Shown here piece after piece: positions 15,891 to 26,131 of a stretch of DNA of 64,000 nucleotides. The translations under genes were made by a program, and so were the position numbers. The notes beneath the pieces are model-generated. The model saw only the letters and a program-made list of their open reading frames with translations. It did not search any database and had not been told where the DNA came from. The DNA is from Variovorax sp. 679 (GTDB lineage Bacteria; Pseudomonadota; Gammaproteobacteria; Burkholderiales; Burkholderiaceae_C): positions 372,001 to 436,000 of the forward strand of contig NZ_RXFS01000004.1 of NCBI RefSeq assembly GCF_003952185.1, in the 5' to 3' direction. Each line of letters opens with the position of its first letter. Position 1 is the stretch's first letter.

Positions 15891-18521
15891 ATGAATCCCA
15901 GCTACAAACCCAGCGACGTCGAGTCCGCTGCCCAGGCGCAATGGAGCGCCGCCGATGCCTACCGCGTCACCGAGGACGCGAGCCGCAAGAAGTACTACGC
16001 CTGCTCGATGCTGCCGTACCCCAGCGGCAAGCTGCACATGGGCCACGTGCGCAACTACACGATCAACGACATGCTCACGCGCTACCTGCGCATGAGCGGC
16101 TACAACGTGCTGATGCCCATGGGCTGGGACGCCTTCGGCCTGCCGGCCGAGAACGCGGCGCTGAAGAACGGCGTGCCGCCGGCCAGGTGGACCTACGAGA
16201 ACATCGCCTACATGAAGGGCCAGCTCCAGGCCATGGGCCTGGCCATCGACTGGAGCCGCGAGATCGCCACCTGCGACCCCAGCTACTACAAGTGGAACCA
16301 GTGGCTGTTCCTGAAGATGCTCGAAAAGGGCATTGCCTACCGCAAGACCCAGGTCGTCAACTGGGACCCGGTCGACCAGACCGTGCTGGCCAACGAGCAG
16401 GTGATCGACGGCAAGGGCTGGCGCACCGGCGCCACGGTCGAGCGCCGCGAGATCCCGGGCTACTACCTGAAGATCAGCGACTACGCCGAGGAACTGCTCG
16501 AGCACACCCAGCACAAGCTGCCGGGCTGGCCCGAGCGCGTCAAGCTGATGCAGGAGAACTGGATCGGCAAGAGCGAGGGCGTGCGCTTCGCCTTCACGCA
16601 TGACATCAAGGGCGCCGACGGCAAGCTGATCCAGGACGGCCGCATGTACGTGTTCACCACGCGCGCCGACACCATCATGGGGGTGACCTTCTGCGCCGTG
16701 GCGCCCGAGCACCCGCTGGCCGCACACGCCGCCACGCTCGACCCCAAGGTCGCGGCCTTCATCGAGGAGTGCAAGAGCGGCGGCACCACCGAGGCCGAAC
16801 TCGCCACGCAGGAGAAGAAGGGCGTGCCCACCGGCCTCACCGTGATGCACCCGATCACTGAGGAGCAGGTGCCGGTGTGGGTCGGCAACTACGTGCTGAT
16901 CGGCTACGGCGACGGTGCCGTGATGGGCGTGCCCGCGCACGACGAGCGCGACTTCGCCTTCGCCAACAAGTACGGCATCGAGATCATCCAGGTGGTGCTG
17001 GTCGACGACGAGCCGCACTTCGACTATCACAAGTGGCAGGACTGGTACGGCGACAAGCAGCGCGGCGTGACCATCAACTCCGACAACTTCAGCGGCATGA
17101 CCTACAAGGAGGCCGTGGCCGCCGTGGCGCATGCGCTGGGCCAGAAGGGCCTGGGCGAGCTGCAGACCACCTGGCGCCTGCGCGACTGGGGCGTGAGCCG
17201 CCAGCGCTACTGGGGCACGCCGATCCCGATCATCCATTGCGACGAACACGGCGCGGTGCCGGTGCCCGAGAAGGACCTGCCGGTGGTGCTGCCCACCGAC
17301 TGCGTGCCCGACGGCTCCGGCAACCCGCTGCACAAGCACGAAGGCTTCCACGCAGGCGTGGTCTGCCCCGTGTGCGGCAGGCCCGCGCGGCGCGAGACCG
17401 ACACGATGGACACCTTCGTCGACTCGTCGTGGTACTTCATGCGCTACTGCGATCCGAAGAACGACGAGGCGATGGTGGCCGGCGGCGCCGACTACTGGAT
17501 GCCGATGGACCAGTACATCGGCGGCATCGAGCACGCCATTCTTCACCTGCTGTACGCGCGCTTCTGGACCAAGGTGATGCGCGACCTCGGCCTGGTGAAG
17601 GCCGACGAGCCCTTCAGCAAGCTGCTGACGCAGGGCATGGTGCTCAACCACATCTTCTACAACCGGGGCGACAAGGGCGAGAAGAATTACTTCCCGCCAG
17701 CCGAAGTCACCCCGGTGGTCGATGCGCAGGGCCGCATCACCGGCGGCACGCTGGCCGACGGCACGAAGCTGGAATACGGCGGCGTCGGCAAGATGGGCAA
17801 GACCGAGCGCAACGGCGTCGACCCTCAGGACCTGATCGAGAAGTACGGCGCCGACACCGCGCGCCTGTACACCATGTTCACCGCGCCGCCCGAGGCCACG
17901 CTCGAGTGGAACGATTCGGCCGTCGAAGGCAGCTACCGCTTCCTGCGCCGGGTGTGGAACTTCGGCGTCTCGCAGGCCGACGTGGCCCCGGTCACGACCG
18001 AGGGCCAGGCCTTCGGCAAGGGCGCGCAGGCGCTGCGCCGCGAAGTGCACACCGTGCTGCGCCAGGTCGACTACGACTACCAGCGCATGCAATACAACAC
18101 GGTGGTGTCGGGCGCGATGAAACTGCTCAACGCGCTGGAAGGCTTCAAGCCCGACGGCAGCGCGAGCGACGCGGCGGCGGTGCGCGAGGGCTTCGGCATC
18201 CTGCTGCGTTGCCTCTACCCGGCCACGCCGCACATCGCGCAGCAGCTCTGGAACGAGCTCGGCTACGACAAGGAATCCGGCGGCCTGCTCGACGCACCTT
18301 GGCCCACCGTCGACGTCGGCGCGCTGGTGCAGGACGAGATCGAGCTCATGCTGCAGGTCAACGGCAAGCTGCGCGGCAAGCTCAGCGTGCCGGCCGGCGC
18401 GTCGAAGGACGAGATCGAGAAGCTCGCGCTGGCCTGCGACGACTTCGTCGCCTTCGCCGAAGGCGCGCCGCCCAAGCGAGTGATCGTGGTGCCCGGCCGG
18501 CTGGTCAACGTGGTCATCTGA
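15891..18521 (+). CDS. leuS: Leucyl-tRNA synthetase
   Basis: This class I synthetase charges tRNA-Leu. The 876-residue protein has the HIGH-type motif HMGH at 49-52 inside [15 protein letters not shown], a CP1 editing domain in the middle and a C-terminal anticodon-binding region. The second signature reads KMGKT at 634-638, where most bacterial enzymes have KMSKS; both lysines are kept. The reading frame is intact. The head of the leuS-lptE-holA order is standard for Betaproteobacteria. A GATAAT sequence about 45 bp upstream may be a -10 element. Confidence 0.97.
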   Translation: MNPSYKPSDVESAAQAQWSAADAYRVTEDASRKKYYACSMLPYPSGKLHMGHVRNYTINDMLTRYLRMSGYNVLMPMGWDAFGLPAENAALKNGVPPARWTYENIAYMKGQLQAMGLAIDWSREIATCDPSYYKWNQWLFLKMLEKGIAYRKTQVVNWDPVDQTVLANEQVIDGKGWRTGATVERREIPGYYLKISDYAEELLEHTQHKLPGWPERVKLMQENWIGKSEGVRFAFTHDIKGADGKLIQDGRMYVFTTRADTIMGVTFCAVAPEHPLAAHAATLDPKVAAFIEECKSGGTTEAELATQEKKGVPTGLTVMHPITEEQVPVWVGNYVLIGYGDGAVMGVPAHDERDFAFANKYGIEIIQVVLVDDEPHFDYHKWQDWYGDKQRGVTINSDNFSGMTYKEAVAAVAHALGQKGLGELQTTWRLRDWGVSRQRYWGTPIPIIHCDEHGAVPVPEKDLPVVLPTDCVPDGSGNPLHKHEGFHAGVVCPVCGRPARRETDTMDTFVDSSWYFMRYCDPKNDEAMVAGGADYWMPMDQYIGGIEHAILHLLYARFWTKVMRDLGLVKADEPFSKLLTQGMVLNHIFYNRGDKGEKNYFPPAEVTPVVDAQGRITGGTLADGTKLEYGGVGKMGKTERNGVDPQDLIEKYGADTARLYTMFTAPPEATLEWNDSAVEGSYRFLRRVWNFGVSQADVAPVTTEGQAFGKGAQALRREVHTVLRQVDYDYQRMQYNTVVSGAMKLLNALEGFKPDGSASDAAAVREGFGILLRCLYPATPHIAQQLWNELGYDKESGGLLDAPWPTVDVGALVQDEIELMLQVNGKLRGKLSVPAGASKDEIEKLALACDDFVAFAEGAPPKRVIVVPGRLVNVVI

Positions 18522-18556
18522 TCTGAACGACGAACGAACGACTCAATCAACCAAGC

Positions 18557-19078
18557 ATGAACACTCGCAATGTCTCGCTGCCGCGCCGCGGCTTTCTTCT
18601 CGGGCTGACGGCGGCCGGCGCCTCGCTCGGCCTGACCGGTTGCGGCTTCGAGTTGCGCAAGGCGCCCGTCTTCGCGTTCAAGACGCTGTCGGTGTCGGGC
18701 AACTCGGCCATCATCAACCAGATCCGGCGTGAGCTGCGGGCGACAGGCTCCGTGACGGTGCTGCCGGGCGAAGATGCTGCCAAGGCCGACGTCGTGCTCG
18801 AGATCCTGGCCGAGGACCGCAACCGCATCGTGATCTCGACCAATTCGGCCGGTCTGGTGCGCGAGCTGCAGTTGCAGCTGAAGGTGCGTTTCAAGCTGCG
18901 CACGCCTGGCGGCAAGGATCTGCTGCCGCCGACCGAAGTTTCACAGACGCGCGACCTGAGCTTCAACGAAACCAACGCGCTGGCCAAGGAAGGCGAGGCC
19001 GACCTGCTGTTCCGAGACATGCAGTCGGACATCGCGCAGCAGTTGATGCGCCGTCTTGCGGCGGTCAAGGAACTCTGA
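18557..19078 (+). CDS. lptE: LPS-assembly lipoprotein LptE
   Basis: LptE is the outer-membrane lipoprotein that plugs LptD and helps insert lipopolysaccharide. The 173-residue protein begins with a lipoprotein signal whose lipobox LTGC places the acylated cysteine at residue 29. The mature part has the LptE pattern (GFELR, then FKTLSVSGNS). The signal contains a twin-arginine RRGFLLG segment, unusual for a Sec-dependent lipoprotein. Position between leuS and holA is the classic context. Confidence 0.93.
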   Translation: MNTRNVSLPRRGFLLGLTAAGASLGLTGCGFELRKAPVFAFKTLSVSGNSAIINQIRRELRATGSVTVLPGEDAAKADVVLEILAEDRNRIVISTNSAGLVRELQLQLKVRFKLRTPGGKDLLPPTEVSQTRDLSFNETNALAKEGEADLLFRDMQSDIAQQLMRRLAAVKEL

Positions 19079-19106
19079 ACCCGGACGTCACGGCCGATTC
19101 GTTTCC

Positions 19107-20183
19107 ATGCAACTTGCCAGTGCCCAGCTCGGGGCCCATCTGCAGAAAGGGCTGAAGCCCCTCTACACGATCCACGGCGACGAGCCGCTGCTCGCGCAGG
19201 AAGCGGCCGACGCCATCCGCGCCGCCGCGCGCGCGCAGGGCTACACCGAGCGCAGCTCGTACACCGTGGCCGGCGCGCACTTCGACTGGAGCGCGGTGCT
19301 CGCGGCCGGGGGCTCGCTCTCGCTGTTCGCCGACAAGCAGATCGTCGAGATCCGCATTCCCTCGGGCAAGCCCGGCAAGGACGGCAGCGCGGCGCTGCAG
19401 CAGCTGGCTGAATCCGCGCCGGGCAACGACAGCACGCTCACGCTGGTGATGCTGCCGCGGCTGGACAAGGCCACGCGCACCGGCGCCTGGTTCTCTGCGC
19501 TGGAGAACAACGGCGCGAGCATCCAGGTCGATCCGATCGAGCGCAACGCGCTGCCGCAATGGATCGCGCAGCGCCTGGGCCAGCAGGGCCAGCGCGTGAT
19601 GCCCGGCGACGAGGGGCAGCGCACGCTGCAGTTCTTCGCCGATCGCGTGGAGGGCAACCTGCTCGCCGCGCACCAGGAAATCCAGAAGCTGGCGCTGCTG
19701 CATCCGGCCGGCGAGCTGAGCTGGGAGCAGGTCGAGGGCGCGGTCAACAACGTGGCGCGCTACGACGTGTTCAAGCTCTCGGAAGCTGTGCTGGCCGGCA
19801 ATCCGCAGCGTGTGGCGCGCATGCTCGACGGCCTGCAGGCCGAGGGCGAGGCCGAAGTGCTCGTGCACTACGCGATCGCCGAGGACATCCGCGCACTCAA
19901 GCGCGTGAAGGACGCCATGGCCTCGGGCCGTCCGCTGCCGATGGCGCTGCGCGAGAACCGCATCTGGGGCCCGCGCGAGCGGGCCTTCGAGCGCGTGCTG
20001 CCGCGGCTGGACGACCGCATGCTGGCCCGGCTGCTGCGCGCCGCGCACGTGGTGGACGGCATCGTGAAGGGGCTGAAGCAGCCCGACTGGCCCGCCAGCG
20101 GCTGGCAGGCCCTGCAGCGGCTGGCGCTGATGCTGTGCCGCGCCTGCGGCAACGCGGCGGGCGGTGCTCCTCGACGCGCCTGA
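19107..20183 (+). CDS. holA: DNA polymerase III subunit delta
   Basis: HolA is the delta subunit of the clamp loader and opens the beta sliding clamp. The 358-residue protein carries the N-terminal segment PLYTIHGDEPLLAQEAAD, the RVEGNLLAAHQEIQKLALL helix of domain II, and the C-terminal collar domain. The ATG gives a standard N-terminus, 28 bp after lptE. It lies in the conserved leuS-lptE-holA cluster and is followed by two symmetric elements before proA. Confidence 0.95.
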   Translation: MQLASAQLGAHLQKGLKPLYTIHGDEPLLAQEAADAIRAAARAQGYTERSSYTVAGAHFDWSAVLAAGGSLSLFADKQIVEIRIPSGKPGKDGSAALQQLAESAPGNDSTLTLVMLPRLDKATRTGAWFSALENNGASIQVDPIERNALPQWIAQRLGQQGQRVMPGDEGQRTLQFFADRVEGNLLAAHQEIQKLALLHPAGELSWEQVEGAVNNVARYDVFKLSEAVLAGNPQRVARMLDGLQAEGEAEVLVHYAIAEDIRALKRVKDAMASGRPLPMALRENRIWGPRERAFERVLPRLDDRMLARLLRAAHVVDGIVKGLKQPDWPASGWQALQRLALMLCRACGNAAGGAPRRA

Positions 20184-20202
20184 TCCGGCTTCGGCACGAG
20201 AC

Positions 20203-20218
20203 GATGGCTCGAGCCATC
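20203..20218. repeat. Perfect 16-bp palindrome between holA and proA
   Basis: GATGGCTCGAGCCATC is a perfect palindrome four bases upstream of a GGCCCG/CGGGCC stem-loop. It lies 20 bp after the holA stop and 50 bp before the proA ATG. It could be a protein-binding site or part of a processing structure. Confidence 0.5.
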
Positions 20219-20222
20219 AAAA

Positions 20223-20241
20223 GGCCCGTGTAAGCCGGGCC
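20223..20241 (-). terminator. Stem-loop in the holA-proA gap, terminator-like on the minus strand
   Basis: GGCCCG and CGGGCC pair around a seven-base loop. Read on the minus strand the stem is followed by CTTTTG, a weak T-tract. No minus-strand gene ends here, so a terminator role is uncertain; it may instead stabilise the holA or proA mRNA. Confidence 0.3.
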
Positions 20242-20267
20242 ACAGGCCGCCGTGGGAAAATGCACGG

Positions 20268-21560
20268 ATGAACGCGTTCAACGTCAGCGAACACATGCAG
20301 ACCCTGGGTCTGCAAGCCAAAGCCGCTGCATTCCTCATGGCCCGTGCGGATGCAGCTACCAAAAACATAGCATTGAAGGCGCTGGCCCGGCGCCTGCGCG
20401 AAGCCGGCCCGGTGCTGGCGACAGCCAACCAGAAGGATCTGGAGCGCGCCACGGCCGCCGGCCTCTCGGCGCCGATGGTCGACCGCCTCAAGCTCACGCC
20501 CAAGGTCATCGAGACCGTCGCCCAGGGCTGCGAGCAGCTCGCCGGCATGGCCGACGTGATCGGCGAAATCATCGGCATGAAGCAGCAGCCCAGCGGCATC
20601 CGCGTGGGCCAGATGCGCGTGCCGATCGGTGTCTTCGGCATGATCTACGAGAGCCGGCCCAACGTGACCATCGAGGCTGCGAGCCTGGCCATCAAGAGCG
20701 GCAACGCGGCCATCCTGCGCGGCGGCTCGGAAGCCATCGAGTCGAACAAGGCGCTGGCGCTGCTGGTGTCCGAGGCGCTGGCCGAAGCGGGCCTGCCGGT
20801 CGAGGCGGTGCAGCTGGTGCAGACCACCGACCGCGAGGCCGTCGGCCAGCTGATCGCCATGCCCGAATTCGTCGACGTGATCATTCCGCGCGGCGGCAAG
20901 GGCCTGATCGAGCGCATCAGCCGCGACGCCAAGGTGCCGGTCATCAAGCATCTGGACGGCAACTGTCACGTCTACGTGGACGACACGGCCGAGTTCGACA
21001 TGGCGCTGCGCATCGTCGACAACGCCAAGACCCAGAAATACAGCCCCTGCAACGCCGCCGAAGGCCTGCTGGTGTCGGCATCGGTGGCAGAAGACTTCCT
21101 GCCCGAGATCGCCGCCATCTTCGCGGCCAAGGGCGTGGAAATGCGCTGCGACCCGGCCGCCGCCGCCATCCTGCGCGCCGACGCCGCGCTCGATCCGAAG
21201 GCGCTGGTGGTCGATGCGGTCGAGTCCGACTGGTCCGAGGAATATCTCGCCGCCGTCATCAGCATCAAGGTGGTGGCCGGCGTGGACGAGGCCATCGCGC
21301 ACATCAACCGCTATTCGAGCCACCACACGGACGCCATCGTCACGCGCGACCACGTGCATGCGCAGCGTTTCCTGCGCGAGGTCGATTCGGCCAGCGTGAT
21401 GGTCAATGCGAGCACACGCTTCGCGGACGGCTTCGAGTTCGGTCTGGGCGCCGAAATCGGCATCAGCACCGACAAGTTCCATGCCCGCGGACCGGTCGGC
21501 ATCGAAGGACTGACCTCGCTCAAGTACGTGGTGCTGGGGCAGGGCGAAGTCCGGACCTGA
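20268..21560 (+). CDS. proA: Gamma-glutamyl phosphate reductase
   Basis: ProA reduces gamma-glutamyl phosphate to glutamate semialdehyde with NADPH, the second step of proline synthesis. The 430-residue protein has the aldehyde-dehydrogenase-like fold with catalytic Cys261 in [11 protein letters not shown]. Other family segments are [15 protein letters not shown] and [13 protein letters not shown]. The proB partner is not in the window. It follows holA, and a candidate promoter for gshA lies just downstream. Confidence 0.97.
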   Translation: MNAFNVSEHMQTLGLQAKAAAFLMARADAATKNIALKALARRLREAGPVLATANQKDLERATAAGLSAPMVDRLKLTPKVIETVAQGCEQLAGMADVIGEIIGMKQQPSGIRVGQMRVPIGVFGMIYESRPNVTIEAASLAIKSGNAAILRGGSEAIESNKALALLVSEALAEAGLPVEAVQLVQTTDREAVGQLIAMPEFVDVIIPRGGKGLIERISRDAKVPVIKHLDGNCHVYVDDTAEFDMALRIVDNAKTQKYSPCNAAEGLLVSASVAEDFLPEIAAIFAAKGVEMRCDPAAAAILRADAALDPKALVVDAVESDWSEEYLAAVISIKVVAGVDEAIAHINRYSSHHTDAIVTRDHVHAQRFLREVDSASVMVNASTRFADGFEFGLGAEIGISTDKFHARGPVGIEGLTSLKYVVLGQGEVRT

Positions 21561-21596
21561 TCCGATCATCCGATGCGCCCGCGTGCGGTCTTGTCA

Positions 21597-21625
21597 TTGG
21601 GGCGGCCATCCCCAAATCCTACAAT
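21597..21625 (+). promoter_or_regulatory. Candidate gshA promoter with a TTGGGG/CCCCAA inverted repeat
   Basis: A TACAAT -10-like hexamer (21620-21625) sits 17 bp after TTGGGG (21597-21602). TTGGGG pairs with CCCCAA at 21610-21615, so the -35 region lies inside a small dyad that a regulator could bind. The site lies about 40 bp upstream of the gshA start. Confidence 0.4.
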
Positions 21626-21665
21626 TCCGCTCCACCTTTAAGCAAAAAACCAACAAGGCCGCCGC

Positions 21666-22988
21666 ATGGTTCCGCATCTAGTCACCGCCCTGACCGGCCC
21701 GATCAACGAACTGGAGCAGCGGGTGCTCGACTCGATGCCCGCCATCGAGCGCTGGTTCCGGCTCGAGTGGATGGAGCACACGCCGCCGTTCTACAGCGCG
21801 GTCGACATCCGCAATGCGGGCTTCAAGCTGGCGCCCGTCGACACCAACCTCTTTCCGGGTGGCTGGAACAACCTCACCAAGGAAATGCTGCCGCTGGCGG
21901 TGCAGGCCGCGCAGGCTGCCATCGAGAAGATCTGTCCGGAGGCGCGCAATCTGCTCGTCATTCCGGAAAATCACTCTAAAAACACCTTTTATCTCGCCAA
22001 CGTCGCGCAACTGGTGCGCATCTTCCATATGGCGGGGCTCAACGTGCGCATCGGGTCGATCGATCCGGCCATCAAGTCGCCCAAGAAGATCGAACTGCCG
22101 AACGGCGAGACCGTGACGCTCGAGCCGGTGGTGCGCAGCAAGCGCCGCCTGGGGCTGAAGAACTTCGATCCCTGCACAATTCTGCTCAACAACGAGCTTT
22201 CTGCAGGAACGCCCGGCATCCTCGAGGATCTGCACGAGCAATACCTGTTGCCGCCGCTGCACGCTGGTTGGTCGGTGCGCCGCAAGAGCAACCACCTGCA
22301 CAGCTATGAAGAGCTGTCGAAGCGCTTCGGCAAGCTGCTGGGCATCGACCCGTGGCTCATCAACCCGATCTATGCGCGCGCCGAAGGCGTGGACGTGGCG
22401 GAAGGCCGCGGCATCGACGTGCTGACCAGCCATGTGGACGCGGTGCTGACCAAGGTGCGCCGCAAGTACAAGGAATACGGTATCAACGAGAAGCCGTTCG
22501 TGGTCGTCAAGGGCGGCCACAGCGGCAGCGGCAGTCCAGGCGTGGTGACGGTGCGGGACGCCAAGGACGTCGAGGCGCTGATCGGCAAGCCGCGCGGCGC
22601 CGCCGCCAGCACCCCGGCCACCAAGACCGGCGCGGGCCGCGAGCCGCGCGAACCCACCGAGCTGATCGTCCAGGAAGGCGTGCTCACCAATGAGCGCGTG
22701 CACAACGGCGTGGCCGAACCGGTGGTCTACATGATGGACCGCTACGTGGTCGGTGGTTTCTATCGCGTGCATTCCGAGCGCGCCGCCGACGAGAACCTGA
22801 AGCTGCCGGGCGCGAGCTTCGTGCCGCTGGCCTTCTCTGAAAGTGCGCACTTGCCACAGCCCGGAGCCAAGCCTGGAGCCAGTGCACCCAATCGCTTCTA
22901 CATGTACGGTGTGGTCGGTCGGCTGGCCATGGTGGCCGCCAGCTACGAAATGGAAGCGACCGACCCGGACGCCGAAATCTACGAATGA
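21666..22988 (+). CDS. gshA: Glutamate-cysteine ligase (ferrooxidans/betaproteobacterial type)
   Basis: This enzyme makes gamma-glutamylcysteine from glutamate and cysteine, the first step of glutathione synthesis. The 440-residue protein belongs to the form first described in Acidithiobacillus ferrooxidans, not the E. coli form. Landmarks are FYSAVDIRNAGFKLAPVDTN, LFPGGWNNL and VVVKGGHSGSGSPGVVTV. A low-complexity Ala/Thr/Gly/Arg-rich insert lies around residues 310-325. A candidate promoter is just upstream. gshB follows two genes later, with kup between them. Confidence 0.94.
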   Translation: MVPHLVTALTGPINELEQRVLDSMPAIERWFRLEWMEHTPPFYSAVDIRNAGFKLAPVDTNLFPGGWNNLTKEMLPLAVQAAQAAIEKICPEARNLLVIPENHSKNTFYLANVAQLVRIFHMAGLNVRIGSIDPAIKSPKKIELPNGETVTLEPVVRSKRRLGLKNFDPCTILLNNELSAGTPGILEDLHEQYLLPPLHAGWSVRRKSNHLHSYEELSKRFGKLLGIDPWLINPIYARAEGVDVAEGRGIDVLTSHVDAVLTKVRRKYKEYGINEKPFVVVKGGHSGSGSPGVVTVRDAKDVEALIGKPRGAAASTPATKTGAGREPREPTELIVQEGVLTNERVHNGVAEPVVYMMDRYVVGGFYRVHSERAADENLKLPGASFVPLAFSESAHLPQPGAKPGASAPNRFYMYGVVGRLAMVAASYEMEATDPDAEIYE

Positions 22989-23157
22989 TTGCCGGAGGCG
23001 GCTTGCCTCGGCAGCGGGCAACGGCAAAATAGCGGCCCCACAGCAACGGAAACAAAAGGGCGGGAGGGCGATGAAGGTGGACTAAAGTTCGCCTTTCGCA
23101 CCCGGCGTGCCTGACTGACGCGTCGACTCCAGCAGCCTGTCCTTTTCCATCGACTTC

Positions 23158-25026
23158 GTGTCAGCCCCCAAAAATCTCTCAGCCGGCCTCATCGTCGGCG
23201 CCATCGGCGTCGTCTATGGCGACATCGGCACCAGCGTGCTGTATGCCGTCAAGGAAGTGTTCGGCCACGGCCACGTGCCGTTCACCGTCGAGAACGTCTA
23301 CGGCATCCTCTCGATGTTCTTCTGGACGCTCACGGTCATCGTCTCCATCAAGTACGTCGTGCTCGTGCTGCGCGCCGACAACGAAGGCGAGGGCGGCCTG
23401 GTCGCCATGCTGGCTCTGGCGTCCCGCGCGGTGGCCGACAAGCCCAGGCTGCGCCACCTGCTGCTGGTGGTCGGCATCTTCGGCACCTCTCTCTTCTATG
23501 GCGACGGGGTCATCACCCCGGCCATCTCGGTGCTCTCGGCGGTCGAGGGTCTGGAGGTGGTGTCGCCGCACTTCTCGCACTACGTGATTCCGCTCACGCT
23601 GGTCGTGCTGTTCTGCCTGTTCGTGGTGCAGAAGCGCGGTACCGCGGGCATCGGCAAGTTCTTCGGACCGATCACGCTGACCTGGTTCGCCGCGATCGCC
23701 GTGCTCGGCGTGTCGCAGATCCTGCACCACCCCGAAATCCTGAAGGCGCTGAATCCGTTCTATGCGCTGAAGTTCATGTGGGACAACCCGGGCACCAGCT
23801 TCATCCTGCTGGGTGCCACCGTGCTGTGCGTGACGGGCGCCGAGGCGCTGTACGCCGACCTGGGCCACTTCGGCAAGAGCCCGATCCGTATCGCGTGGTT
23901 CTCGGTGGTGATGCCGGCGCTGACGCTCAACTACTTCGGCCAGGGCGCGCTGCTGCTGGAGAACCCGGAGGCGGTGAAGAACCCGTTCTTCATGATGGCG
24001 CCCGAGTGGGCGCTCATTCCGCTGGTGCTGCTGGCCACGGCCGCCACGGTGATCGCGTCGCAGGCCCTCATCACCGGCGCCTTCAGCGTCACGCGCCAGG
24101 TCATCCAGCTGGGCTACCTGCCGCGCCTGAACATCGAGCACACCAGCGTGCGCACCGCGGGGCAGATCTACATTCCGCTGGTCAACTGGGGCCTGTTCGT
24201 GGCCATCGTGCTGGCAGTGGTCATGTTCCGCTCGTCGAGCAGCCTGGCCGCGGCCTACGGCATCGCCGTGACCACCGACATGCTGATCACCACGGTGCTG
24301 ACCTTCTTCGTGATCCGCTACGCGTGGAAGCTGCCGCTGGCGCTGTGCATCGCCTCGACCGCGGTCTTCTTCGTGGTCGACTTCCTGTTCTTTGCGTCGA
24401 ACCTGCTGAAGATGTTCGAAGGCGGCTGGTTCCCGCTGCTGATCGGCGGCTTCGTCTTCACGCTGATGATGACGTGGAAGGAAGGCCGCCGCCTGATGGG
24501 CGAGGCACAGCACGCCGACGCGATCGACCTCAAGTCCTTCCTCGATTCTGTGTTCGTGAGCCCGCCCGCGCGCGTCGACGGCACGGCGGTGTTTCTCACT
24601 GCCGAGCCGGGCGTGGTGCCGAACGCGCTGCTGCACAACCTGAAGCACAACAAGGTGCTGCACGAGCAGAACATGTTCGTCACCGTGCGCAACCACGAGG
24701 TGCCATGGATCCCGATGGACAAGCGCATCGAGATCGAGGCGCTGGGCCACCACTGCTGGCAGATCATCGTGCACTACGGCTTCAAGAACGACATCGACCT
24801 GCCGCGTGCGCTCGAGAACGCCCGCATGCGCGGCTGCCAGCTTGAACAGATGACCACCAGCTACTTCCTGTCGCGCGACGTCGTCATTCCCACGCTGGGC
24901 AGCGGCATGGCGCCGTGGCGCGAGAAGCTGTTCGCGCAGATGCACCACAACGCGAGCGGTGCGGCGGCCTTCCTGGGGCTGCCGAACAACGCGGTGGTGG
25001 AGCTGGGGTCGAAGATCGAGATCTAG
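23158..25026 (+). CDS. kup: Kup-family potassium uptake protein
   Basis: This inner-membrane proton-coupled potassium importer has about 12 N-terminal membrane segments and a cytoplasmic C-terminal domain. The 622-residue protein begins with the family signature [19 protein letters not shown] near residues 18-36. A valine stands where many homologues have a proline. The start is GTG, chosen by family N-terminus; no good Shine-Dalgarno sequence is visible. In-frame TAA and TGA codons upstream exclude a longer protein. A four-codon ATG-AAG-GTG-GAC-TAA frame with a strong ribosome-binding site lies 73 bp upstream. Confidence 0.95.
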   Translation: MSAPKNLSAGLIVGAIGVVYGDIGTSVLYAVKEVFGHGHVPFTVENVYGILSMFFWTLTVIVSIKYVVLVLRADNEGEGGLVAMLALASRAVADKPRLRHLLLVVGIFGTSLFYGDGVITPAISVLSAVEGLEVVSPHFSHYVIPLTLVVLFCLFVVQKRGTAGIGKFFGPITLTWFAAIAVLGVSQILHHPEILKALNPFYALKFMWDNPGTSFILLGATVLCVTGAEALYADLGHFGKSPIRIAWFSVVMPALTLNYFGQGALLLENPEAVKNPFFMMAPEWALIPLVLLATAATVIASQALITGAFSVTRQVIQLGYLPRLNIEHTSVRTAGQIYIPLVNWGLFVAIVLAVVMFRSSSSLAAAYGIAVTTDMLITTVLTFFVIRYAWKLPLALCIASTAVFFVVDFLFFASNLLKMFEGGWFPLLIGGFVFTLMMTWKEGRRLMGEAQHADAIDLKSFLDSVFVSPPARVDGTAVFLTAEPGVVPNALLHNLKHNKVLHEQNMFVTVRNHEVPWIPMDKRIEIEALGHHCWQIIVHYGFKNDIDLPRALENARMRGCQLEQMTTSYFLSRDVVIPTLGSGMAPWREKLFAQMHHNASGAAAFLGLPNNAVVELGSKIEI

Positions 25027-25153
25027 CGCGACGGGGCGGGGCAGGTAAAAAGGCCCCCGCCAACAAGGACATCGCCGCTTCCGGCAACATCGCGCCCGAT
25101 ACCCCGGCAGCAGCACCAGCCGTTGCCGGTACCGCAGCAAGAAAGAACGCCTG

Positions 25154-26113
25154 ATGAAAAACCTGCTCTTCGTTGCCGATCCGCTCGATCACTTCAAGAT
25201 CTACAAGGACACGACCTTCTCGATGATGCGCGAGGCGCAGCGCCGCGGCTACCGCATCGCTGCCTGCCTGCCGCAGGACATCCAGTGGAAGTCGGGCAGC
25301 GTGGTCACGGCCACGGTGCAGCAGATCACGCTGACCGGCGATGCCAAGGACTGGTACAGCGTCGACATCACCGAGGCGAAGGCGCTGAAGGACTTCGACG
25401 CCGTGCTCATGCGCAAGGACCCGCCCTTCGACGCCGAGTACATCTACGCCACGCACCTGCTGGAGCAGGCCGAGCGCGAGGGCGCGCAGGTGGTGAACAA
25501 GCCGCGCGCGCTGCGCGACCACCCCGAGAAGCTGGCGATCATGGAGTTTCCGCAGTTCACCACGCCCACGCTGGTGACGCGCAGCGCGCAGGCCGTGCGC
25601 GACTTCCATGCCGAGCACGGCGACATCATCCTGAAGCCGCTCGACGGCATGGGCGGCATGGGCATCTTCCGGGTGAAGCAGGATGCGCTGAACCTCGGCT
25701 CCATCGTCGAGACGCTCAACAAGGACGGCGCCGAAACCATCATGGTGCAGCGCTTCGTGCCCGAGATCTCGCAGGGCGACAAGCGCATCCTCATCATCGC
25801 CGGCGAGCCGGCGCCCTTCGTGCTGGCGCGCATTCCGCAGGGCACCGAGGTGCGCGGCAACCTGGCGGCGGGCGGCAAGGGCGTGGCGCAGCCGCTCACG
25901 CCGCGCAACCGCGAGATCGCAGAGACCGTGGGCCGCGCGCTGGCGCCGCGCGGGCTGCTGCTGATCGGGCTCGACGTGATCGGCGATTCGGTCACCGAGA
26001 TCAACGTGACCAGCCCGACCTGCTTCCAGGAAATCACCGAGCAGACCGGCTTCGACGTGCCGGCGATGTTCATCGACGCGCTCGAAGCGACCCTGCGCCA
26101 GCAGGGCCGTTGA
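25154..26113 (+). CDS. gshB: Glutathione synthetase
   Basis: This ATP-grasp ligase joins gamma-glutamylcysteine and glycine. The 319-residue protein has the family landmarks KDPPFDAEYIYATHLLE, the ATP-grasp glycine loop KPLDGMGGMGIFRV and the C-terminal GLDVIGD/TEINVTSPT metal-binding region. It lies 127 bp after kup. With gshA it completes glutathione synthesis in the window. It converges on the TonB-receptor gene with an 18-bp gap. Confidence 0.97.
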   Translation: MKNLLFVADPLDHFKIYKDTTFSMMREAQRRGYRIAACLPQDIQWKSGSVVTATVQQITLTGDAKDWYSVDITEAKALKDFDAVLMRKDPPFDAEYIYATHLLEQAEREGAQVVNKPRALRDHPEKLAIMEFPQFTTPTLVTRSAQAVRDFHAEHGDIILKPLDGMGGMGIFRVKQDALNLGSIVETLNKDGAETIMVQRFVPEISQGDKRILIIAGEPAPFVLARIPQGTEVRGNLAAGGKGVAQPLTPRNREIAETVGRALAPRGLLLIGLDVIGDSVTEINVTSPTCFQEITEQTGFDVPAMFIDALEATLRQQGR

Positions 26114-26131
26114 TCCGGTCTCAGCGCCCGA

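Noticed and set aside
15807..18233. Long open frame antisense to leuS (about 808 codons)
   Set aside because: It lies wholly opposite a clear housekeeping gene and its composition (His, Val, Arg, Ala-rich) is that of high-GC antisense frames. Many similar ones occur opposite glgA, kup, glcB and others.
25027..25154. Out-of-frame open stretch between kup and gshB ending in a TGATG overlap with gshB
   Set aside because: It has Ala/Pro/Lys-rich composition, but its only start lies inside kup in another frame and no ribosome-binding site is visible. I treat it as a spacer.
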